Part shown: piece after piece, positions 1 to 7,391 of the stretch
Layout: the number at the start of each line of letters is the position of its first letter
Numbering within the stretch: the stretch's first letter is position 1
Source of the DNA: JAPLKB01 sp964429485
Lineage (GTDB): Bacteria > Desulfobacterota > Syntrophorhabdia > Syntrophorhabdales > Syntrophorhabdaceae
Assembly: GCA_964429485.1 (NCBI GenBank)
Contig: CAYSBW010000003.1
Location: 40,753-104,752 of the forward strand
Direction of reading: 5' to 3'
DNA length: 64,000 nt
Made by a program: the position numbers and the translations under genes
The notes under the pieces: generated by a model
The model's input: the letters and a program-made list of their open reading frames with translations, nothing else
The model's database searches: none
Told to the model about the DNA's origin: nothing

Positions 1-190
1 AAAAACCAATAATTTTTTCCTTGCCTATATAATAACTATCAAGGAATGACAGGAGAAGTTCCTTTGAAAATTGTCTTTCAATACCAACAATAATTGAAGG
101 CATATTCATTTTTTCTGTAAAATATGTACATGCAGCCTGAGCCCCAAGGATGCCGTGAGATTCTCCAGTGTGGTGAGTAATTAGAATCAT
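1..190 (-). CDS. Unrecognised protein, 3' part outside window
   Basis: The reading frame is open from the ATG at 190 to the window edge, giving 63 residues of an incomplete protein. It begins MILITHHTGESHGILGAQ and has no signal peptide or obvious membrane span. The ATG overlaps the stop codon of the IclR gene upstream (ATGA), so the two are translationally coupled and probably form one operon. I do not recognise the family. A His-His pair and a Gly-rich stretch near the start could belong to a metal or nucleotide site, but this is only a guess. The context suggests it is a target or partner of the IclR regulator. Confidence 0.55.
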   Translation of the reverse strand, partial: MILITHHTGESHGILGAQAACTYFTEKMNMPSIIVGIERQFSKELLLSFLDSYYIGKEKIIGF

Positions 191-981
191 GGTGCTTGCA
201 CCTTTCTTTCATCTTCTGTATGTGAATTGAAGGAAATCCTTTTATTTATTCTTTCAGCAGTTGTTTTCAAGTGATCGATTATAAATTGCAGCTTTTCATC
301 GATTATTGAATTAGAAAAGCCCACAACCCAGATTGCACCTAATGGATGATCATCCTGATAGATAAGACTTGCTACAGCCCTCACACCTTTCAGGTATTCT
401 TCGAGATCAATCCCGTATCCTGCTTTTCTTGTTTTTTCTATTTCCATAATAAAGGAATCCAAATCAACAATGCTGTTTTCAGTATACCGTGGCAGACCTT
501 TCTCTTTTAAAATTGTAATTATTTCATCGTCTTTCAAAGCAGAAAGAAATATTTTCCCGGCAGCTCCAGCAGTTATAGGCATTTTTGTACCTGCCGGAGC
601 AGAGAGTTTGAGACTCTTTTTTGCTTCGGCAACAATGAGAATTTTAATTATATTATTTTCAATTACACCAAAAAAAACTGTTTCGTCTATTAGTTCAACG
701 AGGTTTTCCAAAAATGGCCTTATTATATAAATAATATCCTGATTTTTGTAGATGATTTTCGAGAGTCTCAACAGCTTTTTTCCTATTGAGTATTTTTTTG
801 ATTCAGCATCTTTATATAAAAAGCCTACCTCATTCAGTGTCTTCAGGATCCCATGTGTTGTACTTTTACTGTAAGCAAGAGCTTTGGAAATTTCAGAAAC
901 GCCAAGAGGGCGATTTTCCTTACCAATCAGTATTATGATATTAATTGCCTTTTTTATAATTGGCGCGCTATAGTCTTTCAT
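187..981 (-). CDS. IclR-family transcriptional regulator
   Basis: A 264-aa protein with the IclR layout: an N-terminal winged helix-turn-helix (about residues 8-70, with SKSTTHGILKTLNEVG as the recognition region) and a C-terminal effector-binding domain (about 80-250, containing SAPAGTKMPITAGAAGKIFLS and GYGIDLEEYLKGVRAVA). IclR proteins are usually local regulators of aromatic or organic-acid catabolism and often repress themselves. The gene lies divergently from the AOR operon at 1383 and shares about 400 bp of control DNA with it. A perfect 18-bp palindrome sits just upstream of the gene, over the likely start of transcription. The natural inference is autoregulation plus control of the divergent AOR operon. 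The effector cannot be read from the sequence. Confidence 0.9.
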   Translation of the reverse strand: MKDYSAPIIKKAINIIILIGKENRPLGVSEISKALAYSKSTTHGILKTLNEVGFLYKDAESKKYSIGKKLLRLSKIIYKNQDIIYIIRPFLENLVELIDETVFFGVIENNIIKILIVAEAKKSLKLSAPAGTKMPITAGAAGKIFLSALKDDEIITILKEKGLPRYTENSIVDLDSFIMEIEKTRKAGYGIDLEEYLKGVRAVASLIYQDDHPLGAIWVVGFSNSIIDEKLQFIIDHLKTTAERINKRISFNSHTEDERKVQAP

Positions 982-1025
982 TATCCTGAATCATTGGTAT
1001 TACACAACACAGTATTGGTTCAATA

Positions 1026-1043
1026 CGTTCAATATATTGAACG
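1026..1043. promoter_or_regulatory. Perfect 18-bp palindrome, probable IclR operator
   Basis: CGTTCAATATATTGAACG is its own reverse complement. It lies 45 bp upstream of the iclR start and just downstream of the candidate iclR -10, so it would cover the transcription start. Its size and AT-rich centre fit IclR-family operators. Assignment to this regulator is inferred from position. Confidence 0.6.
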
Positions 1044-1044
1044 A

Positions 1045-1073
1045 TGTTAACCTGTAACAGGTTATGTTGTCAA
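1045..1073 (-). promoter_or_regulatory. Candidate iclR promoter with inverted repeat in spacer
   Basis: On the minus strand a consensus -35 TTGACA (1068-1073) is followed by a 17-nt spacer and a weak -10 TTAACA (1045-1050). The spacer carries the inverted repeat TAACCTGT-A-ACAGGTTA (1048-1064), which could be a second operator half or a separate site. The -35 is strong and the -10 is poor, as expected for a regulated promoter. Confidence 0.45.
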
Positions 1074-1135
1074 GGGCTATCTTTATATGTAAATGTTCTA
1101 AACATCTTTATATTATAAATAATTACAAAATAATC

Positions 1136-1164
1136 TTGACATAAAAAAGGATATATTATAAATA
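1136..1164 (+). promoter_or_regulatory. Candidate distal promoter of the AOR operon
   Basis: A perfect -35 TTGACA (1136-1141) is followed by very AT-rich DNA. TAAATA (1159-1164, 17-nt spacer) or TATAAA (1157-1162, 15-nt spacer) could serve as the -10. A transcript from here would have a leader of about 210 nt that includes the hairpin at 1237. Confidence 0.35.
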
Positions 1165-1236
1165 AATATAGTTTATGATATCGAACGATACAAGACAGGT
1201 ACAAACCTCTCATCAAGCCCCTGAAAAAACAATATC

Positions 1237-1263
1237 AAAGGAATATAAATATTCCTTTTTTTT
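1237..1263 (+). terminator. Terminator-like hairpin in AOR operon leader
   Basis: AAAGGAATAT and ATATTCCTTT form a 10-bp stem with a two-base loop, followed directly by a T run. The stem is AT-rich and so weak. It lies between two candidate promoters and upstream of the first gene. It could attenuate the distal transcript or end antisense transcription. No terminated gene precedes it on this strand. Confidence 0.35.
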
Positions 1264-1309
1264 AAAATATATATTAATATATTGTTTTGTGAAATATTTA
1301 TCAAAATCG

Positions 1310-1339
1310 TTTACTAAAATCGAGTTCTTTAAATATAAT
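1310..1339 (+). promoter_or_regulatory. Candidate proximal promoter of the AOR operon
   Basis: TTTACT (1310-1315) and a perfect TATAAT (1334-1339) are separated by 18 nt. The expected start is near 1346, giving a leader of about 37 nt with an AGGGAGG ribosome-binding site at 1365-1371 before the ATG at 1383. This is the better of the two candidate promoters. Confidence 0.5.
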
Positions 1340-1382
1340 ATTGTCTTAGACTTTATCTAAACTTAGGGAGGGATTAAATATA

Positions 1383-2684
1383 ATGGCTGATATTCCAGGT
1401 TTAATGGTTGTCGAACCCTCGCCAGAACAAAGCAAGCACAGGGCAGCAAGTATATTTGTTCGAAAAGACAAGAGAGTTGAAGGCGAATCTGTTAAAGAAC
1501 AACTAAAGAAAATCCGTGAAAATGCAAGAAGCAATAACGCATCCTTAATTGAGCAACTCAAATCAACCCTTGCGAAATATGATAGTATCAAAACTGATTT
1601 TGCGAAAGATGCAAAAGAAGCTGTGGATAAAATTAAGCGGATTGCTGACGGGGTTACGCTTGCATCAATAAACAAGTCAAATATAGTGGTAAACGAACTG
1701 AGGCCCGGACTGGAAAGTGCAGGTTTTAAAACGTATTTAAGGTATTATGGAGAATTCAAAAATTTTGAGGAAGGTAAATTTCAAAAAAAAGTTGAAGACT
1801 ACTGGTCATTGCCAAGCATGCATAACAGGAATCTTGTAGAATCCTTTGATAAAAGACATAGCATAACAAAATTGTCTTCATCAGGGATAAAAGATTATGT
1901 TGCGATAATGGGTGTAAATTCAATATCAGCTGATGACGGTACAGTATATTTCCTGCAACACATGTCAAATATTACGAAAGATTTGAACCAGGCAAAAAAA
2001 ATTATACTTCTTGTAGGTATTGAAAAAATACTTCCCAACAGCGAAGAAGCTCTTTTTCATACGCAGTCAATGGGTGTTTTTGGTCTTGAAAGCATACTCC
2101 TTGATCTTTTGCCTCATGAAATTGAAAAATATGATTTTGATAATCTGCCCGATTTACCAGGTGATAACAGACAGGAATTGCATGTTATAATATATGATAA
2201 CGGGCGGAGCAAGCTTTTGACTGAAGGTTATGAAGATCTGTTTTTATGTATAGATTGCAGGGCTTGTGCTCGCCAGTGTCCTGTGGGACAACACATTTTT
2301 CTTGAAAAAGGAATGGTATACAGCCCGAAGAATTACCTTCTCGGTTCACTCCAGGGATGGGTTCACACATTTGAGGCCTGCCTGCACTGTGGTCGCTGTG
2401 AAGTGGAATGTCCCGTTGATATAGATATACCCACATTGATATGGAAGTCCCAGTTTGAACATTATGCAAAAGACGGTCGAAGCTTGAAAAAGAAAATGCT
2501 TGATGAGCCTGAATTGCTTGCGAAACTCGGGGGATTGACAGCTCCTCTTTCAAACTGGATGGTAAAGTTGTGGATAGTAAAAATGATGACCCAGATATTC
2601 ACAGGTGTTCACAAGGATTCGAACCTGCCTACATTTCATCGCCAGACTTTTAAAGACTGGTTTAAAGGAGGCGCCAATGACTGA
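1383..2684 (+). CDS. LUD-domain iron-sulfur protein (LutB-like)
   Basis: A 433-aa protein. Residues 1-100 are charged and probably helical. The middle (about 100-270) resembles the LUD fold of LutB/LutC proteins, including ADDGTVYFLQH and KKIILLVGIEKIL. The C-terminal part has two 4Fe-4S motifs of the ferredoxin type, CIDCRACARQCPVG and CLHCGRCEVECPVD. Proteins of this type pass electrons between flavoproteins and FeS or quinone partners. It is the first gene of the AOR operon and overlaps the HdrB-like gene by 8 bp. The pair probably forms an electron-transfer module for the downstream tungsten enzyme; that role is inferred from context. It is soluble by sequence. Confidence 0.8.
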   Translation: MADIPGLMVVEPSPEQSKHRAASIFVRKDKRVEGESVKEQLKKIRENARSNNASLIEQLKSTLAKYDSIKTDFAKDAKEAVDKIKRIADGVTLASINKSNIVVNELRPGLESAGFKTYLRYYGEFKNFEEGKFQKKVEDYWSLPSMHNRNLVESFDKRHSITKLSSSGIKDYVAIMGVNSISADDGTVYFLQHMSNITKDLNQAKKIILLVGIEKILPNSEEALFHTQSMGVFGLESILLDLLPHEIEKYDFDNLPDLPGDNRQELHVIIYDNGRSKLLTEGYEDLFLCIDCRACARQCPVGQHIFLEKGMVYSPKNYLLGSLQGWVHTFEACLHCGRCEVECPVDIDIPTLIWKSQFEHYAKDGRSLKKKMLDEPELLAKLGGLTAPLSNWMVKLWIVKMMTQIFTGVHKDSNLPTFHRQTFKDWFKGGAND

Positions 2685-3417
2685 TAAGGTTGTATATTAC
2701 CACGGCTGTTTTGCAAATTATTATAATCCCGATGCAGGAAAATCAGTTGTATCTGTTTTTAAAAAAAATAACATTGAAGTAATTGTTCCTGAACAAAAGT
2801 GCTGTGCCATGCCGATGATGGCGAACGGTAATCCTGAAGGAGCCAGGAAGAATTTTGATTTTAATGCCCGAATGCTTGCCGAGGCAGCGGCGCCGGGCTA
2901 TGATATTATAACAACATGTCCAAGCTGTAATATGATGATAAAAAGGGAAGGACTTAATTTTTTCGACAGTAAAGATGCCAGATTTGTAGCAGAACGTGTT
3001 TATGATGCAGGAGAATATCTTTATCAAATGCATCTTGAGGGTAAACTCAACGAGAATTTTGGTGAAATACCCCTTAAAGTATTTTACCACAATCCCTGTC
3101 ATTTTAAAGTACAGGGAATTACGGAAGTGCCGGTGGCTCTTATCAGATTGATTCCCGGTGTGGAGGTTGTAAAGGTTAATACAAACTGCTGTGGAATGGG
3201 TGGATCCTATGGAATGAAGAAGATAAATCGAACCCGCTCTGTAGAGATTGCACAGAAGTTATGGGATGAAGTTAAAAATTCCGAGGCCGAAGTTGCAATG
3301 ACTGAATGCGGCGGTTGTGGATTGCAGATAAATGCAGGAACAGGCATGAAGGTGATCCATCCAATCGTGCTGTTGAACGATTCATATAAAAAATATGAAG
3401 CCCGCAAAGCAGCTTGA
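2677..3417 (+). CDS. CCG-domain FeS protein (HdrB/LutA-like)
   Basis: A 246-aa protein with two cysteine-rich CCG modules: one from YYHGCFANYYNPDAG through EQKCCAMP to CPSC, and one around FYHNPCHFK, NCCGMGGSYG and CGGCG. In heterodisulfide reductase subunit B such modules bind unusual 4Fe-4S clusters, and in LutA/GlpC they serve electron transfer. I chose the ATG at 2677, which has AAAGGAGG just upstream inside the end of the preceding gene; a longer start would add 24 unrelated residues. There is no HdrA or flavin gene beside it, so the electron partner must be the LUD protein, the downstream poly-ferredoxin or something encoded elsewhere. Confidence 0.8.
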   Translation: MTDKVVYYHGCFANYYNPDAGKSVVSVFKKNNIEVIVPEQKCCAMPMMANGNPEGARKNFDFNARMLAEAAAPGYDIITTCPSCNMMIKREGLNFFDSKDARFVAERVYDAGEYLYQMHLEGKLNENFGEIPLKVFYHNPCHFKVQGITEVPVALIRLIPGVEVVKVNTNCCGMGGSYGMKKINRTRSVEIAQKLWDEVKNSEAEVAMTECGGCGLQINAGTGMKVIHPIVLLNDSYKKYEARKAA

Positions 3418-3485
3418 TTTTCATAAACCTTGAAGATTAAGATGCTGCTTGTTACAATAAAACATTTTTGGAAAGGAGGATTAAG

Positions 3486-3779
3486 ATGGCAGATGACAAA
3501 TTATCAACTGCGGAAAGTCTAAGAAGTACAAGAAGCTACGGGCAGGTCAGGTGTATGAATCCGACCTGTCAGGGCAGAATTACTCCTGCACCTGGACAGA
3601 CAAAGGCAAAATGCCCGAAGTGTGGTTCCGAATGGCGTATTTTCTGGATTAAAGCCGGATTCCCGAGAGTAAAAGGCCCTGTATGGGAGACAAGTACAAG
3701 GCTGGCCAATGAAAGGTTGGCGCAGTTGGAAGCTGAAGCAGTGAAAAAGGAAGAACCAGCAAAGAAGGAGGGTAAATAA
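3486..3779 (+). CDS. Small zinc-ribbon protein in AOR operon
   Basis: A 97-aa protein with a CX4C...CX2C zinc-ribbon pattern (CMNPTC and CPKC) at about residues 24-45, followed by a Trp-containing segment and a charged C-terminal tail rich in Glu and Lys. The ATG at 3486 has a perfect AAAGGAGG site. It stands between the HdrB-like gene and the AOR gene, 2 bp before the latter. I do not know a characterised family for it. An assembly or maturation role for the tungsten enzyme, or a small structural subunit, is plausible but inferred only from position. Confidence 0.65.
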   Translation: MADDKLSTAESLRSTRSYGQVRCMNPTCQGRITPAPGQTKAKCPKCGSEWRIFWIKAGFPRVKGPVWETSTRLANERLAQLEAEAVKKEEPAKKEGK

Positions 3780-3781
3780 TT

Positions 3782-5745
3782 ATGTCTCTAGATAGAAAAG
3801 TAGCGATAGTGGATCTTACATCAGGTAAGATCGATATAAAACCGATTCCCCTGNNNNNNNNNNGTTTCTTGGTGGTAGAGGACTTGCAGCTTATCTGCTT
3901 TACAAGTATTCAAAGCCCGGTTGCGATCCTTTGGGGCCGGATAATGCAGTTATTTTCAGCGCCGGCATCCTGGGTGGCATGCTTGCTTCAGCAGGCTCAA
4001 GAACAGACGTCATGACGAAAAATCCTCTTACAGGACTGCTCGGAAGCGGTAACTTTGGTGGATTCTTTGCGCCTGAACTGAGATTTGCAGGATTTGATCA
4101 TATTGTTGCAATCGGAAAATCACCGAAACCTGTATATATATGGGTTCATGATGGCGAAGTGGAAATAAGGGATGCAAAAAATCTGTGGGGAAAAACAGTT
4201 ACAGAAGCACAGTGGGCAGTCAGAGAAGAACTTGGTGATCCTGATGTAAAATGTGCAGTCTGCGGTCCTGCCGGTGAGAAACTGGTAAGATATGCCAATG
4301 TTATGTCAGGCATAAAGAATGCCAACGGAAGAGGCGGCGGCGGCTGTACAATGGGTTCTAAAAACCTTAAGATGGTTGCAGCACGTGGTACCATGGATAT
4401 TAAAGTTGCATATCCAATGGAAGCCCTTGAGTTCGATAAGAGATATATCTATCAGATAACAAGCGCAAAAGTAAACCAGACAATGGGTACACTGGGAACG
4501 CCTTTTATCTGGGGTGCAACAAACTCCTGGGGTGGCGTCAGAACAAATAACTTCCAGTATAACCAGCTTACATACTGTGACGAAATAGAGCCTGAAAACA
4601 TTGATGAATGGTCAAAAGAAAGCATAGGCAGTGAGTACAATATGACAGCATGTTTTGGTTGCCAGGTACACTGTCGCGCAAAATATAAAATTCCAGATAC
4701 ACCTCTTGCCCGTAAATGGGGACTTGTAGGTAAATATGATGAAGGTCCAGAATACACTTCTCAGGGCGCTTTCAACGGTGAACCGGGATGTACACATCTT
4801 GATACCCTTCTCATGGGCAACCACCTTGTTGACCAGTACGGCGTAGACAACCTTGAAATTGGAAGCACAATTTCTTGGGCAATGGAACTCTATGAAGCAG
4901 GGATACTTACAAGTAAAGACACCGATGGCGTTGATTTACGGTTCGGAAATGATGATGCAGTCATTGAAATGATTCACCACATATGCAAAAGAGATACACC
5001 CCTTGGAGATATTCTTGCAGAGGGTGGAATAAGGGCATCTGAAAAGATCGGAAAAGACTCTTTCAGATATCTCATTCACATGAAGGGCATGCAGAATCTG
5101 CACTCCGATGAAAGAGCAACTCCGGCCCTTGCACTGAACCTTGCACTTGCATCAAGAGGTTCTGACCACTTGAGAAGCCGTCCGGCAATCGACCTTTACC
5201 ATCTGCCGGTAGACGTTCTTAGAAGAATTTACAGCAGCCCCATTCCTTATGATGGACCCTTAAGCTCTGATCATACTGAATATATTGGAAAACCGTGGCA
5301 GGTTGCATGGCATGAGAACTGCTACATGGCAGTAGACTGCCTTGGTACCTGCAAGTACCACACAACATTCCTTGGCGCTACATTGCCTAACTTCGAAGAC
5401 TGGTCAAAGGTTTTGCACTATAATATAGGACTTGAAATGACACCGAAGGAAATCTGGGAAGTAGCTGAAAGAGCAAATATGGTAGAGAGACTTTTCAATA
5501 TAAGAGAAGGAATGAAGAAGGATGATCCCTATAAGGGTGAAATTCTTGCAGAGCGCTATTTTACCGAGGGCTGCAAACGTGGCGCACCGGATGTTATCGG
5601 AAAGAAAATTGACAAAGCAAAATTCATAGAAATGAGAGCATTGTTCTACAAATACAAAGGTCTCGATGAAAATGGCGTACCTACAGCTGAGTCACTTAAG
5701 AAATACGGACTTGAAAATCTCGATAAAGAACCGTCCCGCATATAG
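3782..5745 (+). CDS. Tungsten-type aldehyde:ferredoxin oxidoreductase (AOR/BamB family), with assembly gap
   Basis: The start MSLDRKVAIVDLTSG is typical of AOR. After a 10-N gap the sequence resumes as FLGGRGLAAYLLYK and runs for 626 residues, about 650 in total, the usual size for AOR and for BamB of class II benzoyl-CoA reductase. Visible family features are the pterin-binding stretches CGPAGEKLVRYANV and GRGGGGCTMGSKNLK, the CX2CX3C cluster motif in CFGCQVHC, and a later Cys in DCLGTCKY. These enzymes interconvert carboxylates and aldehydes or reduce aromatic acyl-CoA, using W-bispyranopterin and a 4Fe-4S cluster. A poly-ferredoxin follows immediately, as in bamBC. The substrate is unknown. 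The apparent frame change falls at the N run and is an assembly artefact. Confidence 0.88.
3854..3863. other. Assembly gap (10 N) inside AOR gene
   Basis: Ten N replace an unknown length. The frame before the gap ends on a complete codon, and the correct frame after it starts one base past the gap, so the true gap length must be 2 modulo 3. By analogy with AOR proteins about 5-8 residues are missing. Confidence 0.95.
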
Positions 5746-5773
5746 GGTGAGAGAACATAAAGGAGGAAACTAA

Positions 5774-6274
5774 ATGGAAGCAAAAGTTCTCATGATTAAT
5801 CATGAAAAATGCACAGGCTGCAGAAGATGCGAGCTTGTTTGCTCAGTATATCACGAAGGCGTTATAAATCCCAGTAAGGCAAGGATAAAAGTGGAAAAAT
5901 GGGAATGGGAAGGGCTTTATATCCCCATGTCATGCCGCCAGTGCGTAGATGCGCCCTGTATGAATGTATGCCCGGTCAAGGCAATTACGAGAGATGATGA
6001 ACAGGGTCTGGTGTCTGTTGATAATGATATATGCATAGGCTGCCGTTCATGTGTAGCAGTATGCCCCTTTGGTGCAATGAACTTCAACCCTGTTATGAAG
6101 AAAGTTTTCAAATGCGATCTTTGTGATGGCGAACCGCAGTGCGTGAAGTTCTGTGATATGAAGGCTGTGGATTTTGTTGATGTAAGAAGCGAAAGTCTGG
6201 TCAAGAAAAGAGATGCGGCATTCAAGATCTCAGAAGCAAAAAAACTTGGCGCAACAATACAGTATGAAGGCTAA
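5774..6274 (+). CDS. Poly-ferredoxin, four 4Fe-4S motifs (HycB/BamC-like)
   Basis: A 166-aa protein with four cysteine motifs: CTGCRRCELVC near residue 13, CRQCVDAPCMNVCP near 54, CIGCRSCVAVCP near 88, and CDLCDGEPQCVKFC near 115. This is the pattern of 16-kDa electron-transfer subunits such as HycB, CooF and BamC. The gene lies 28 bp after the AOR with an AAAGGAGG site. It is the last gene of the operon and is followed by a strong terminator. It very probably carries electrons to or from the AOR active subunit. Confidence 0.88.
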   Translation: MEAKVLMINHEKCTGCRRCELVCSVYHEGVINPSKARIKVEKWEWEGLYIPMSCRQCVDAPCMNVCPVKAITRDDEQGLVSVDNDICIGCRSCVAVCPFGAMNFNPVMKKVFKCDLCDGEPQCVKFCDMKAVDFVDVRSESLVKKRDAAFKISEAKKLGATIQYEG

Positions 6275-6293
6275 ATAGATATTGGTTATTTAT

Positions 6294-6328
6294 AAAAACC
6301 CCTCTTGGTTAATGCCGGAGGGGTTTTT
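6294..6328 (+). terminator. Rho-independent terminator of AOR operon
   Basis: AAAAACCCCTC and GAGGGGTTTTT form a perfect 11-bp stem around a 13-base loop, 20 bp after the poly-ferredoxin stop, with a T-rich tail. Confidence 0.92.
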
Positions 6329-6441
6329 ATTTTATTGACAACGAACGCTAAAAATTTTGATCAAAGCTTATGTTCATTTTTTAAAACTGTAAGTCAAATT
6401 TAATAGCATTGAATGTATAATTTATGTTATATAAAAAATGC

Positions 6442-7314
6442 ATGTATTTTCAGGAACTCATATTTTCTCTGCAAAAATTTTGGTCTGAAAAGGGATGTAT
6501 AGTTCAGCAACCCTATGATATGGAAGTAGGGGCCGGCACATTTCACCCCGGTACCTTTTTGAGATCCCTTGGCCCCGAACCATGGAATACTGCCTATGTT
6601 CAGCCTTCACGAAGACCTGCAGACGGAAGATACGGAGAAAATCCTAACAGACTGCAGCACTATTACCAGTTTCAGGTTATTATGAAACCATCTCCGAAAG
6701 ATATCCAGAATATGTATATTGACAGCCTGCGGAGTTTTGGCATAGATACATCCAGCCATGATATACGTTTTGTTGAAGATGACTGGGAATCACCAACTCT
6801 TGGAGCGTGGGGGCTTGGATGGGAAGTATGGCTTGACGGAATGGAAATAACCCAATTTACCTATTTCCAGCAAGTAGGAGGCATTAACCTTTCACCGATA
6901 ACAATAGAAATTACCTATGGAATTGAAAGAATAGCCATGTATCTGCAGGATGTGGATAATGTATTTAATATCAAATGGAATAAAGACATCCTTTATGGAG
7001 ATGTTTTTCTCGAACCTGAAAGAGAATTTTCTATTTATAACTTTGAAGAATCAGATCCTGATATTCTAAAAAGTTTATTTAATTACTATGAAGCGGAAGG
7101 GGAGAGAATTACAACAGGTAGAGGCCTTGTTTCCCCTGCCTATGATTTTTGTCTTAAATGCTCTCACTTATTCAACCTTCTTGACGCAAGAGGCGCTATA
7201 AGCGTTACAGAGCGTGCAAACTATATAGGAAGAGTCAGAAACCTCGCAAAGATCTGTGCGGAACTTTATGTTAAGAAAAGGGAAGACGCAGGGTTTCCGC
7301 TTTTAAAAAAATAG
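6442..7314 (+). CDS. glyQ: Glycyl-tRNA synthetase alpha subunit
   Basis: A 290-aa class II synthetase subunit, the catalytic half of the bacterial alpha2beta2 enzyme that charges tRNA-Gly. Signature stretches are YFQELIFSLQKFWSEKGC, QQPYDMEVGAGTFHP and SRRPADGRYGENPNRLQHYY. I place the start at 6442 because family members begin with this segment. An ATG at 6424 would add six residues, but neither start has a clear Shine-Dalgarno site. A TATAAT at 6416-6421 would put the transcript start so close that only the later ATG would fit, if that promoter is real. glyS follows after 77 bp. Confidence 0.95.
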   Translation: MYFQELIFSLQKFWSEKGCIVQQPYDMEVGAGTFHPGTFLRSLGPEPWNTAYVQPSRRPADGRYGENPNRLQHYYQFQVIMKPSPKDIQNMYIDSLRSFGIDTSSHDIRFVEDDWESPTLGAWGLGWEVWLDGMEITQFTYFQQVGGINLSPITIEITYGIERIAMYLQDVDNVFNIKWNKDILYGDVFLEPEREFSIYNFEESDPDILKSLFNYYEAEGERITTGRGLVSPAYDFCLKCSHLFNLLDARGAISVTERANYIGRVRNLAKICAELYVKKREDAGFPLLKK

Positions 7315-7391
7315 TTTAGTTCTGGCTAAATAACTGATATAACCTTGAGTTGAATAATTAATTAAAAAATAAAAATACGAGGATTGTTAAA

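Noticed and set aside
1175..1360. Plus-strand frame of 61 codons in the control region
   Set aside because: It has AT-rich composition, no ribosome-binding site and overlaps the hairpin and proximal promoter; it is not protein-like.
3782..4015. A separate 77-aa reading frame before the AOR
   Set aside because: It is the AOR start joined through the N run into a wrong frame; the true continuation is one frame over.
6335..6363. TTGACA at 6335 as the glyQ promoter
   Set aside because: The expected -10 position reads TGATCA, a poor match, and it lies directly after the terminator tail.
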